From positions 1 through 38,414 of IMG/VR virus record IMGVR_UViG_3300025073_000106: 38,414 nt of DNA, one strand, 5' to 3'. The translations under genes and the position numbers were made by a program. The notes under the pieces are model-generated. The model searched no databases. It was not told the DNA's origin and saw only the letters and a list, made by a program, of their open reading frames with translations. The stretch comes from a virus. Below are positions 23,005 to 31,118 of the stretch, piece after piece. Position 1 is the stretch's first letter. Each line of letters starts with the position of its first letter.

Positions 23005-23268
23005 TTAAATTTCAACGTGATTTTTAGTGAATAAATTGTTCCATAATTCAAAATCGATCATAGTTTCAAAGTCACCAATGACAGATTTTCCAGATTCATG
23101 AAATATATCAATTGAATATGAATCGTCTGAATACGAATAAGTAACTTCAACTTTTTGACATGAACCATTCTTATAAATTTGAATGAACATAAAGTCGTCA
23201 TCAATCCATTCTGGTTTTGGAATTGTTGGTTTGAAATTAAATTTCTTTAAAAGTTCGGTGAAATTCAT
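23005..23268 (-). CDS. Hypothetical protein (87 aa)
   Basis: Beta-rich soluble protein beginning MNFTELLKKFNFKPTIPKPE, with KVEVTYSYSDDSYSIDIFHE in the middle. ATG overlaps the stop of the tiny membrane gene upstream. No family recognised. Confidence 0.56.
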   Translation of the reverse strand: MNFTELLKKFNFKPTIPKPEWIDDDFMFIQIYKNGSCQKVEVTYSYSDDSYSIDIFHESGKSVIGDFETMIDFELWNNLFTKNHVEI

Positions 23269-23357
23269 ATTAATCCTATTTTGTTTGCGTAAAGAATTCC
23301 AAGACCAATTAAAAACAAACCAATTCCGATTGCAAGTGGATGGATTTTATTAATCAT
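23265..23357 (-). CDS. Very small membrane protein (30 aa)
   Basis: ATG 23357 and the terminal TGA each overlap the neighbouring gene by the ATGA arrangement. MINKIHPLAIGIGLFLIGLG is a single membrane span. The exact coupling at both ends is the main support. Confidence 0.42.
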   Translation of the reverse strand: MINKIHPLAIGIGLFLIGLGILYANKIGLI

Positions 23358-23476
23358 CGTTTAATCCAATTTATAAGGTTAATGAAATCGTTTCCAATCA
23401 GGAATGTAATTAAGTTTGGATGATTTTCTCCACATAATCCAATGACATGGGAACAATTATGAATTATTTCAGTCAT
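23354..23476 (-). CDS. Very small hypothetical protein (40 aa)
   Basis: ATG 23476 overlaps the upstream stop and the TGA overlaps the next ATG. It reads MTEIIHNCSHVIGLCGENHP and so on, with two Cys and three His that could bind a metal. No family recognised. Confidence 0.42.
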   Translation of the reverse strand: MTEIIHNCSHVIGLCGENHPNLITFLIGNDFINLINWIKR

Positions 23477-23693
23477 TTTCTTCAAAAATTATATCATCAG
23501 TTCCACAATAGTCATATAGCAATTCTCCTAGTGACTTTAAAGAATTTTGTTCTTCAAATTCATCCCAAATAGTTTCAACATCAATTTCATCTTCGTCGTA
23601 ATCATCGACATTAATTTCAAATTCGTGTTCAAAATAAACCTTTAATTTAACGAATTTAGAATTTCCTTCTGTAAAAATTTTTGGTTTGTGCAT
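23469..23693 (-). CDS. Acidic hypothetical protein (74 aa)
   Basis: Highly acidic (FEINVDDYDEDEIDVETIWD) with a basic N-terminus. Similar in character to the protein at 2901-3134 but without clear sequence identity. Function unknown. Confidence 0.56.
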   Translation of the reverse strand: MHKPKIFTEGNSKFVKLKVYFEHEFEINVDDYDEDEIDVETIWDEFEEQNSLKSLGELLYDYCGTDDIIFEEND

Positions 23694-23716
23694 AATAAAA
23701 AAGAATTAAAGTTAAT

Positions 23717-23929
23717 TTATTTTATCCAATCATTAAAAGCGTGATAGTATGCGTCAAGAATATCCATAGTTGGAGTTTCTTCTAAGTTCTTTTGTGCGAA
23801 CATCTCAACTTCTCCTCTAAGTCCCCATCTATCTGCTTCCCACAAAATTTCTTCAATTTCAATTTGTTGCTGAATTGTTAGCTCATTGTTTAATTCAAAT
23901 TGTCTGTCGTGCATAATTTCATTCTCCAT
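23717..23929 (-). CDS. Small helical hypothetical protein (70 aa)
   Basis: Begins MENEIMHDRQFELNNELTIQ, with acidic amphipathic helices and a C-terminal DILDAYYHAFNDWIK. Overlaps the nucleotidyltransferase gene by 11 bases. No family recognised. Confidence 0.56.
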   Translation of the reverse strand: MENEIMHDRQFELNNELTIQQQIEIEEILWEADRWGLRGEVEMFAQKNLEETPTMDILDAYYHAFNDWIK

Positions 23930-24653
23930 AATTTGGTATTTCTATTTTTGATTGTTTACAATAAATTTCAAACCTCGTTTTTATTTCTTCTACTTTGGGT
24001 CTAACCTTGACTTGATTCCAAAGTTGTTCAAAAGTCATGATTGGTTCTTCAATTTCAAATATTGCACAAATTCTGCTCGGATCATTTGTATCAAATCTCT
24101 CTTCAATTATCCTTGACTTTTTTGTCACTTTATCATCTTCATCATAAAAAGATTTTACGACCCAAACAAGACCTTCGTTCAACCTGAGAATATATTGACC
24201 GATATCACCTTGTGGCGTTTCAACTCTACTCTCTGTTATAATCAAACTTGATAGAAGTAGATTCCTGTAAATACCCTTAAATTCACTTTCTCCTGCACTT
24301 AAATTGGGTGAGTAGTAAATGAACTTACTCCATGTAAGATCATTCGTTAGCATCAAATCTACCTGTACTGTCTGCCCTTCAAAAGGGAATCCAAAACTGA
24401 TTTGGTTAAAACCTTTACAAATTTTATGTTCCAATCTACCAATAATCCATCTCGACATCCAATCAAAACTTATCGTTTTTTCAAGAACTGCAATGTCAAC
24501 ATCTCCACTGAATTCTTTTTTTCCAAAAGAACCGATGAATTCCCAATCGTTTCTATCAACATTTATATTATTGAAGAATTTCTCAATTTCAATTTCAAAC
24601 GAATCGACTTGTGAAATGTGAAGTGGTTTTGAATTAAATAAACCTGAACTCAT
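23919..24653 (-). CDS. Nucleotidyltransferase-fold protein (244 aa)
   Basis: WEFIGSFGKKEFSGDVDIAV is the GS-x10-DxD signature of the polymerase-beta-type nucleotidyltransferase superfamily, and VQVDLMLTND supplies the third acidic residue. The rest (KGIYRNLLLSSLI, FEQLWNQVKVRPKVEE) resembles uncharacterised phage members. It could add nucleotides to RNA, protein or a small molecule. Position between small genes and the clamp gives no further hint. All three acidic residues are present, so it is probably active. Confidence 0.72.
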   Translation of the reverse strand: MSSGLFNSKPLHISQVDSFEIEIEKFFNNINVDRNDWEFIGSFGKKEFSGDVDIAVLEKTISFDWMSRWIIGRLEHKICKGFNQISFGFPFEGQTVQVDLMLTNDLTWSKFIYYSPNLSAGESEFKGIYRNLLLSSLIITESRVETPQGDIGQYILRLNEGLVWVVKSFYDEDDKVTKKSRIIEERFDTNDPSRICAIFEIEEPIMTFEQLWNQVKVRPKVEEIKTRFEIYCKQSKIEIPNYGE

Positions 24654-24886
24654 GATTCAATGTATAATTTGATTGAATGGATACTGTTAATTAAATATTG
24701 ATCGTATTTATCAAAATTAAAATCTTCCCAAGTCCGTGATCGTTCAATAATCCAATCTTCAAAATTTAAAACTTCATCAATTGGAATTAAATAATCAAAA
24801 CCACCAATTGTTCTATAATAATGAGGTTTCAAAGATTTAACGTGATATGGTTCTTTTATTTCACCAGTTTCAACTTCAATTTTCAT
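24650..24886 (-). CDS. Hypothetical protein (78 aa)
   Basis: Begins MKIEVETGEIKEPYHVKSLK, aromatic-rich with a helical C-terminus (FDKYDQYLINSIHSIKLYIE). It lies between the clamp and nucleotidyltransferase genes, overlapping the latter by 4 bases. No family recognised. Confidence 0.56.
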   Translation of the reverse strand: MKIEVETGEIKEPYHVKSLKPHYYRTIGGFDYLIPIDEVLNFEDWIIERSRTWEDFNFDKYDQYLINSIHSIKLYIES

Positions 24887-24893
24887 CTTTCAA

Positions 24894-25610
24894 TTAAGTT
24901 AAATCAATTCCTTTAATGTAATATTTGACTTCGTAATCTTCTCCTTTAAATGCAACTTGCATCAATTTGCGACTAGATACTGAAATCGTTCCTTCCCTGA
25001 AGTCAGTATTGTTTGAAAGAATTGTCGTCAGGATTCCAACATTAAATGCAAGAACATCAACCACTGAATTAGTTATTTCCGCTGGAAATTGAACCGTGAT
25101 TCGATTAGTATTAGTTTCTGAATAATTGATGACGAAATCAACAGACTTCGTGTCGGCAACCAAACCTACGATTTTGACATCTGTTAAGGCTTTACTTGAT
25201 TTGACGAACCTGTCAACCAATTCCTTTTTAAGTGGAATTTCAAAGTCCCAATCCGGAAGTGTCTTCAATGTCTTTGACTCTGGGATGACTGATAAATCTG
25301 CTAAGATGCAAACTGCGTCAACAAATTTGTCGCTTATACGAATTCCTGTTGGCGTGTTTCGTTCGTAATTGAATGAAAGATTAATTTCACTGTCCATCGC
25401 TCCCAACATTGTCAACAAAGACGTGGTGTCAAAAATACCAATTTCTCTGTCTTCCAAGTCCAAATTAGCATCCAAGGTTCCGATTGTTGACATATCTTCT
25501 GAAGTGAAGTTGATCAGAACCTTTTTGTCTTTAATCGTCCATTTTACTGATGGACACTGTTTTTCTAAGTAGTATTTTTTAATTAAATTACTGAAATCTG
25601 ACTTTTGCAT
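24894..25610 (-). CDS. 45: Sliding clamp, gp45-like (238 aa)
   Basis: Processivity factor encircling DNA and tethering the polymerase. The length is close to T4 gp45 (228). Two-domain pattern: REIGIFDTTSLLTMLGAMDS corresponds to the T4 loop near residue 55. The second-domain start WDFEIPLKKELVDRFVKSSK is followed by TVQFPAEITN and the terminal VKYYIKGIDL. A strong ribosome site (AAAGGAAAA) precedes the ATG. Encoded between polymerase and clamp loader, so the gene order is 43-45-44-62 rather than the T4 order 45-44-62-43. Confidence 0.88.
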   Translation of the reverse strand: MQKSDFSNLIKKYYLEKQCPSVKWTIKDKKVLINFTSEDMSTIGTLDANLDLEDREIGIFDTTSLLTMLGAMDSEINLSFNYERNTPTGIRISDKFVDAVCILADLSVIPESKTLKTLPDWDFEIPLKKELVDRFVKSSKALTDVKIVGLVADTKSVDFVINYSETNTNRITVQFPAEITNSVVDVLAFNVGILTTILSNNTDFREGTISVSSRKLMQVAFKGEDYEVKYYIKGIDLT

Positions 25611-25632
25611 ATTTTCCTTTAATAGTTTATAT

Positions 25633-26007
25633 TTAACATGGTAAATTCATTTTAACTTTTTGTCCTTCAAGGATTGCGTATAATTTGTTCCAACCTTCCC
25701 TTTCAACGATTCTTTGAATGAGTTCAACTGCGTCACCTTTTCTATTCCCGTTATCGCCAAAATCAAATTCATTTTTTGGCAAGTCTCCGCTATCTCTCAA
25801 AATTTCAATTGCTTCATCAGTATCATCAGTAATGAACTTTGAATCGGATAAATATTCAACCAAGTCAGATTCATCAAAATGATATAAAAGTTCATTGACG
25901 CTATTCTCTTTGAGAAGGAAATCAATAATTTCAGATGTTCCAATGTAATCTAAGACGTCTTCTTTTTCAAAATTATCAAAAATATCCTTTATTTCTTCTA
26001 TATTCAT
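25633..26007 (-). CDS. Acidic hypothetical protein (124 aa)
   Basis: Acidic, mostly helical (MNIEEIKDIFDNFEKEDVLD), ending EGWNKLYAILEGQKVKMNLP. First gene after the promoter-like site at 26025-26056 and directly upstream of the sliding clamp, so it is well placed to be expressed with it. I do not recognise a family. Confidence 0.62.
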   Translation of the reverse strand: MNIEEIKDIFDNFEKEDVLDYIGTSEIIDFLLKENSVNELLYHFDESDLVEYLSDSKFITDDTDEAIEILRDSGDLPKNEFDFGDNGNRKGDAVELIQRIVEREGWNKLYAILEGQKVKMNLPC

Positions 26008-26024
26008 ATCTAATTTTATTTCTT

Positions 26025-26056
26025 ACAAGTTAAGTGAATTTTCTGAATTATCCAAA
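26025..26056 (-). promoter_or_regulatory. Bacteroidota-type promoter
   Basis: Minus strand: TTTG, 20 bases, then TAACTTGT. The last part reads TTAACTTGTAAGAAATAAAA, almost the same as the site at 33843-33874. It lies 17 bases before ATG 26007 and would drive the clamp and downstream replication genes separately from the polymerase. Confidence 0.65.
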
Positions 26057-26061
26057 TTCTC

Positions 26062-26079
26062 GTTGAAAAACTTTTCAAC
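26062..26079. other. Perfect hairpin after the polymerase gene
   Basis: GTTGAAAA-ac-TTTTCAAC, 8-base arms, four bases past the polymerase C-half stop. On the minus strand no T-run follows, so it is not a standard terminator in the direction of transcription; a T-run follows only on the plus strand. It may protect the 3' end of a transcript or act as a weak pause site. Confidence 0.45.
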
Positions 26080-26083
26080 TTTT

Positions 26084-27373
26084 TTAAAAAAAATCTGAAT
26101 CAGCATCCAAGTTAATTTTGCCCCATCCTAAATCCTCCCAAATAGTTTCAAGTTTAGACATTAAAGAACGATTAAATATTTCATTCTTGTCAATAAATCT
26201 CTCTAAGAATTCGACTATCTGATTCGGATCATCATATCCCCTAATTGCCAATGTTTCAAAACCATAAGGATTTGCTTTCAAATATGCCCACAATATCTTA
26301 TCACCATCTTCAATCTTTGGTAGATTTTCAATTTTAAACAACTCTAGTAATTTATTGTAATTCTGTGCAGACTTGACGTGGATTGGAGTTCCTTTCTGTC
26401 CATATTTGAACTTGGATATTTCTTTGACTGAAGTTGGAAGAAGGATATCACGAATAGATTCAGATTTGAATTGTTTTTTAAAATTCTTGATTTTGATATT
26501 TAATTCTGTCGAATTTACGTCATGTAAAATATCAATAATCAGTTCTTTTTGAATTTTTCTGAAAGTTAATGGAAATGAAGATCTAACCATATCAAATCCC
26601 TTAAAATCAGTTTTTTCATTCAAATTCTTATCTAACGTTAATTGAGCATATCTTTTCTTAGCAGTTCCCCAAAATGCTCTTTTTGCAATCTTTTCTTGTG
26701 CAAATTTTAGACGACAATTATTTGAATTGAAATGATTTTCTGCTAACCACTTTAATGATTGATTTGCATATTCACAAACACTGTTTGAAATTTCAACGAT
26801 TTTTGGGTAAATTTCAGAATCATTTAAAGTCTCATAATCATCAATCAATGGAATTGCTTCAATGTACGTTGAATCTGTGTCAGAATAAGTTACAAAATCT
26901 GCGGAATTTTCTATATTTAATTTATTTTTATAATATTTATTTATAACTGAACCTGAAAATTTAATTATATCTTGACCAGAAAGAGTCACACCTTCTCCAT
27001 TCTGCTTATCATAGAATCTAAACGATGGAAGTAACAAAACACCATAAAAAGAATTCAACAAAATTTTGGTAATCAATTGCTTTCTGTCAAAATATTCATA
27101 GTCAGGCGAATCGGGTTTAAATTCTTTCAATTTTGTTTTATACTCCAATCGTTCATTAAACCAAGTGTTTAATATTGATGGAATCAATCCAACCTGTTTA
27201 TTATGATAAACAACGCCATTTCCTGCAATTGATGCTTTGTTTTTCTCTATAAAATCGATGAATTCAGTCTTGCTCAAAGTTACTGTTCTAACCTCAGTAA
27301 AAGCCAAAATCCCAGGTTCAAACAAATCAAGTGTTATCTGAATATCATCTGGCAAAAAATTAAAATTATTCAT
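26084..27373 (-). CDS. 43: Split family B DNA polymerase, C-terminal half (429 aa)
   Basis: Carries the rest of the palm, fingers and thumb. Motif B is KQLITKILLNSFYGVL (about residues 98-113) and motif C is TYSDTDSTYI (163-171, with the two catalytic Asp). The C-terminus ends in DADSDFF, where T4 gp43 has its clamp-binding tail. Motif A is not here but in the N-half. ATG 27373 overlaps the homing endonuclease stop as ATGAATAA, so it is translated by coupling. Together the halves have 839 residues, near the 898 of T4 gp43. They lie in different frames and would need to assemble as two chains. Confidence 0.93.
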   Translation of the reverse strand: MNNFNFLPDDIQITLDLFEPGILAFTEVRTVTLSKTEFIDFIEKNKASIAGNGVVYHNKQVGLIPSILNTWFNERLEYKTKLKEFKPDSPDYEYFDRKQLITKILLNSFYGVLLLPSFRFYDKQNGEGVTLSGQDIIKFSGSVINKYYKNKLNIENSADFVTYSDTDSTYIEAIPLIDDYETLNDSEIYPKIVEISNSVCEYANQSLKWLAENHFNSNNCRLKFAQEKIAKRAFWGTAKKRYAQLTLDKNLNEKTDFKGFDMVRSSFPLTFRKIQKELIIDILHDVNSTELNIKIKNFKKQFKSESIRDILLPTSVKEISKFKYGQKGTPIHVKSAQNYNKLLELFKIENLPKIEDGDKILWAYLKANPYGFETLAIRGYDDPNQIVEFLERFIDKNEIFNRSLMSKLETIWEDLGWGKINLDADSDFF

Positions 27374-28649
27374 TTAAAAATATTTTAAATTGTTCGATAA
27401 TAGCGTTTTTATTAGTTCTCCAATCAGTTTCCCAAATAACAAAAACCTTATATCCTAAATCAGTTAAATATTGAATTCTACTTTCATCAAATTTCCAAAC
27501 TTCTTCTGCCGAAACGTTTCCGCGTTTTTTAGCAGTTGGTAAATATATTTTAGGATTTAAGTGCCAATAATCACCAAAAAATTCAATAACAATATTTTTA
27601 TCTTCTATTAACCCATCAACAATAAATCTTCCAATTACAAATTCTTGAATAATATCAATGTTAAATTTTTCTTTTAGTTCCAAAAAACATTGAATACTAA
27701 CTTTTGATTTATGTTTGAATAATTTTGAAATTTGTAACTTTCCATCTCGTTCTGAATATCCTTTGTTTAACCAAAATCTAATGTCGTGTGACTGAAATAA
27801 AATATTCCAAATATCTTTACGATTTTCATCTGAATACTCAATATTATGTTCAATTGCATATTTGTAGCACGCTTTCCAACAACCATATTCCTTATAAAAT
27901 CTTCCCTCATCTTTTAATTTTTGAATTAAAATATCGTTTAAAATTCTCCAAGATTCAATTTGTTCAGGAGTTCTTGGAATGTAGTTTTTCTTAGCCTTAT
28001 CACTAAACCATTTTTTAATTTCATCATCTGTAAGTCCGCGTTTAATCAACGAATTTCTTCCACTAATAAAGTGTTTAACTTCTTCAATTGGAATATTTTT
28101 AATAATTGAATAATGCTCCTTCAATGGAATAGTTAATCGTCTAATCCAATGGTTATCTCCGGAAATTTGTTGATGGATATTATCAAAATGTTGTTTAAAC
28201 TTTTCTGAACCTTTCTTATCGCCATACCTTGCTTTAAATGATTCTAATGATGTTGTTGATTGTCTATTATAATAGTTCTGATTTGCTAATAAAACATCGC
28301 CATTTGATTTTCTTAAAAAGAACTCATAATTAGTTGGAACAAATGATTTATAAAATTTCTCAATTATATTTCTGTCAATATTGTAAATTGTATATTTTCT
28401 AAAATACAATAAATTTAAAAAACACTTTTTGCAATAAGAAAACTTTCTATCACACTTTTTAGACATTCCTTCTGGAAACAAAACATCAAAATAATCATAT
28501 ACAGAATCATGAAATAATTTATAATAGTCTTCTCTTCCTTCGTTTGCGCTAATCCTCTTCTTTTTCAAACCAGTAACTTGACATAATGGATTATAATTCA
28601 TTGATCCCACCGACACTTCAACATCATCATCTTTAACAAACGTTCTCAA
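27366..28649 (-). CDS. Vsr-like (EDxHD-type) homing endonuclease (427 aa)
   Basis: Lies exactly between the two polymerase halves. It has a Cys-rich N-terminus (KKCDRKFSYCKKCFLN), a central region with ESFKARYGDKKGSEKFKQHF of the kind seen in phage homing enzymes, and a C-terminal nuclease domain, RFIVDGLIEDKNIVIEFFGD then YWHLNP (D345, E356, D360, H363), ending GYKVFVIWETDWR. This matches very-short-patch-repair-like homing endonucleases such as the I-Bth0305I family. The start is TTG 28649 behind GAGGAA. The leader is nearly the same as that of the HNH enzyme at 37531-38241. Confidence 0.82.
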   Translation of the reverse strand: MRTFVKDDDVEVSVGSMNYNPLCQVTGLKKKRISANEGREDYYKLFHDSVYDYFDVLFPEGMSKKCDRKFSYCKKCFLNLLYFRKYTIYNIDRNIIEKFYKSFVPTNYEFFLRKSNGDVLLANQNYYNRQSTTSLESFKARYGDKKGSEKFKQHFDNIHQQISGDNHWIRRLTIPLKEHYSIIKNIPIEEVKHFISGRNSLIKRGLTDDEIKKWFSDKAKKNYIPRTPEQIESWRILNDILIQKLKDEGRFYKEYGCWKACYKYAIEHNIEYSDENRKDIWNILFQSHDIRFWLNKGYSERDGKLQISKLFKHKSKVSIQCFLELKEKFNIDIIQEFVIGRFIVDGLIEDKNIVIEFFGDYWHLNPKIYLPTAKKRGNVSAEEVWKFDESRIQYLTDLGYKVFVIWETDWRTNKNAIIEQFKIFLNE

Positions 28650-28667
28650 TAAAATTTCCTCATTTTT
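28647..28667 (-). promoter_or_regulatory. Leader with ribosome site shared by two homing endonucleases
   Basis: Minus strand AAAAATGAGGAA followed six bases later by the TTG start. The same 12 bases occur before the TTG start of the HNH enzyme at 38241. It includes an ATG that opens a five-codon frame here whose TGA overlaps the TTG, which could limit or couple endonuclease translation. Confidence 0.5.
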
Positions 28668-29898
28668 ATTTTAAATTTACTAAACGGTTAATTTCTTCCC
28701 AATTATGAATTTTTGCAATTTTGGTTTCTGGAGAAATATTACAAGTCATGATTATTGATGGATACAAACTCTGAAGATCTAATGAATAAACCCATTTATA
28801 AAATCCAGTTTTCGGTTGTTTGACAAACGCACCCTCTGCTTTACCTTGTTCATCTCCTTTAATCCCAGATGAAGCAACGAAGCCGTTCCTCTTACAATAA
28901 ACTAAACTTGCCCCATCCAAGAATCTACTTGGCATTGTAAAGTCTTCGTATGGAACGTGACCTTTATGACAAATACCCATTGCAATTGAAATGAAATCCA
29001 ATTTCTTGTCCATTGCAACTAAAAGTTCAACGTCAGAAACGTTATATTGAATGAACTTGTGAATGTCATTTTCAAACAATGAATCTAAACTTCCTTCATA
29101 TTCAACCTTTCCCCTGCCAAGTTCCTTCTTTGAAATTGCGTCCAAGGTGTATCTTGGTTCTTCGTTGTAATTGTAATTCTTGTAGAGTTTCAGGTAATCT
29201 AATTGACTTACTCCAGCAATTTTAATTGAATAGTCCCTTCCGTATTCATTTTGGTAGACAATTCCAATTGGGGAAAGTTTTCTTGCAACTTTTTCTCCTA
29301 GAACATTGATTAAACGATTGAATAAATATGGCATATCAAAGTGATCAGTATTCCAGCCAGTTATAATATCAACTTTTAACTTTTGATATTCAGTGATGAA
29401 ATATGCTAGAAGTTGGTCTTCTCGACTAAATCTCTTTAAATGAGTTCCATCAATTATTTTATCTTCAATCTTACAATCTGGATCTAATAGGAGACAATGA
29501 TACTTTTGTTCAATTGAAGAATAATAGGCGATTGCAGTTACGGTATTGAACGCTTCATTTGGCTTTGAATACTTTCCTTCCTTTGCAATCTCAATATCCA
29601 AGAATAAAATATTGTGACCAACTGAAACGTCATCATTCTGAAAATAACGATCAATTAAAACTCTTGTTTCAGTTCTAACGTCATGTTCAAAAATCAAGTT
29701 TTGCTTTTCTGCTTCTTTGCTCCAATTACTGACTTTCTTAACTTTCAAACCGTTCAAGGTTACGTTCGTTCCTTTTGGATCAACTTGATACGCATATCGC
29801 TCAAAAGGAAAACATGAATATGGTTTATCGTTGTGTTGACCATCGGTCCACAAATGAACCATTTGATTATTACGGTCAAAATGTAAATTTTTATACAT
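28666..29898 (-). CDS. 43: Split family B DNA polymerase, N-terminal half (410 aa)
   Basis: Contains the 3'-5' exonuclease and the first palm segment. Exo I is FLDIEIAK (D101, E103), Exo II GWNTDHFDMPYLFN (181-194), Exo III YNVSDVELL (285-293), and motif A DLQSLYPSII (374-383) followed by NISPETKIAKIHNWEE. The frame stops at residue 410, just where T4 gp43 continues into its fingers region. All proofreading residues are present. Starts with TAATG at the dpdA stop, so the DNA-modification operon and the polymerase are translated in sequence. Confidence 0.94.
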   Translation of the reverse strand: MYKNLHFDRNNQMVHLWTDGQHNDKPYSCFPFERYAYQVDPKGTNVTLNGLKVKKVSNWSKEAEKQNLIFEHDVRTETRVLIDRYFQNDDVSVGHNILFLDIEIAKEGKYSKPNEAFNTVTAIAYYSSIEQKYHCLLLDPDCKIEDKIIDGTHLKRFSREDQLLAYFITEYQKLKVDIITGWNTDHFDMPYLFNRLINVLGEKVARKLSPIGIVYQNEYGRDYSIKIAGVSQLDYLKLYKNYNYNEEPRYTLDAISKKELGRGKVEYEGSLDSLFENDIHKFIQYNVSDVELLVAMDKKLDFISIAMGICHKGHVPYEDFTMPSRFLDGASLVYCKRNGFVASSGIKGDEQGKAEGAFVKQPKTGFYKWVYSLDLQSLYPSIIMTCNISPETKIAKIHNWEEINRLVNLK

Positions 29899-31118
29899 TA
29901 AAAGAAGTCGTTAGATTTGGAATGATCAACTTCAGTATAAAGTGAGTTGGCTTTTAATATAAAAGGCTTGTTTTTTGCAAAGACTAATTCAGGATTATCT
30001 GACTTAACTAAATCATCAATTAATTTCAATAACAAGAACGTATCTTTTGATAAGAGTTGCTCCATTAAATAAGGTTCACCATTAATATAATAATTTATCT
30101 CTTTAATCGCATCTTGAAATAAGTAGAAATTATGAAGGACTGATGTCATGTATCCAATATTATTCCAAGTCTTAATATCATTATATTCATATCCATCCTT
30201 TAACCATTCATGGAATTGATTGTAAACTGGCAATTTAAAATCATTATCTTTGAACAATTTTTTCTCAGTGTGGTTGGATCTGTCAGAACCATGTTCAATA
30301 TCTTTTGGAAAGTGCAAAGATCTAAAACTACAAGTTCTTAAATCATATCCACAATAAATCAAACCATAAACAGTTGAACGGTTTGGAGATGAACTGTCAG
30401 TTGTCACTTGAACGTTTGATCCGACATCATTTAATGATTTCTGCAATTGAGAAATTATCAAGAAATCAATAATCTTACTCGTTCCAAGGACGTGAAAATA
30501 TTCATTTCTTGGATTTAGATGTTCCTTACCAGATAAAAATGCTAAAATTCCAGATAAAAATCTATAAATTGATCCTCCAGCACCACCAATTGACCAGCCT
30601 TCAAATTCAAATTCCTTGACTTGATTATACCATTCTTTATATGATAATTCATCATTTCCTTGAATAACATTTAAAAATTTAACCTTCCCTTTTCGATTCT
30701 CATAGAAATATTTAATATTTTCCCGTGAAAGTTCTAAGCAATGATCAAATTTACCATTATATTGCAATCGAGGCGGAATATCTAAATTCATTGCAATAGT
30801 TGAACTGTCTTCAAGCCAATTCAACATCACTTCTTTAAATTTTTGATCCCATTTAATTGCACCTGAAGCAATTTGATAACCACCTGAATCTCCAAATAAA
30901 ACAGCGTCTGGTTCTTTATCAAATCCCCATTCCTCAGCTATATTTTTTTTCTTGTAAAAATGTCCAGCTGGCCAAAGGAAATATGGATATCGAAACTGTT
31001 CTGGAAAATCTGAACTGTAAAATCTACAAGTTGAACCGTTTTTCAACAACCAATTATTCTTTGCTCCTGCGCCATAAACCCCAGCAGAAAAAGAAGGGAA
31101 ATAGATAAAATCTTTCAT
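29898..31118 (-). CDS. dpdA: DpdA-type DNA-guanine transglycosylase (406 aa)
   Basis: TGT-superfamily enzyme that exchanges guanine in DNA for a 7-deazaguanine. Motifs: FGDSGGYQIASG (D77, substrate pocket, equals the DSGGFQ of tRNA enzymes), MNLDIPPR (112-117 with a catalytic-type Asp), VIQGND (151-156), GWSIGGAGGS (174-183) and TTDSSSPNRSTVYG further on. The domain that reads tRNA in bacterial TGT is absent; this and the phage setting point to the DNA-acting DpdA branch. It overlaps the glycosyltransferase upstream and the polymerase N-half downstream by one base each (TAATG). Confidence 0.87.
   Translation of the reverse strand: MKDFIYFPSFSAGVYGAGAKNNWLLKNGSTCRFYSSDFPEQFRYPYFLWPAGHFYKKKNIAEEWGFDKEPDAVLFGDSGGYQIASGAIKWDQKFKEVMLNWLEDSSTIAMNLDIPPRLQYNGKFDHCLELSRENIKYFYENRKGKVKFLNVIQGNDELSYKEWYNQVKEFEFEGWSIGGAGGSIYRFLSGILAFLSGKEHLNPRNEYFHVLGTSKIIDFLIISQLQKSLNDVGSNVQVTTDSSSPNRSTVYGLIYCGYDLRTCSFRSLHFPKDIEHGSDRSNHTEKKLFKDNDFKLPVYNQFHEWLKDGYEYNDIKTWNNIGYMTSVLHNFYLFQDAIKEINYYINGEPYLMEQLLSKDTFLLLKLIDDLVKSDNPELVFAKNKPFILKANSLYTEVDHSKSNDFF

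Noticed and set aside
23919-24653. tRNA nucleotidyltransferase or poly(A) polymerase
   Set aside because: Only the GS...DxD core is visible; the RNA-binding and body motifs of those enzymes are not. The call was left at fold level.
26062-26079. Rho-independent terminator after the polymerase gene
   Set aside because: The T-run is on the wrong side for minus-strand transcription. Kept only as a hairpin.
26084-29898. Group I intron or intein in the polymerase gene
   Set aside because: Both halves have their own start and stop, the C-half start overlaps the endonuclease stop, and I see no intein splice motifs in the endonuclease. A splice cannot be fully excluded without RNA data, but free-standing split genes explain the layout better.
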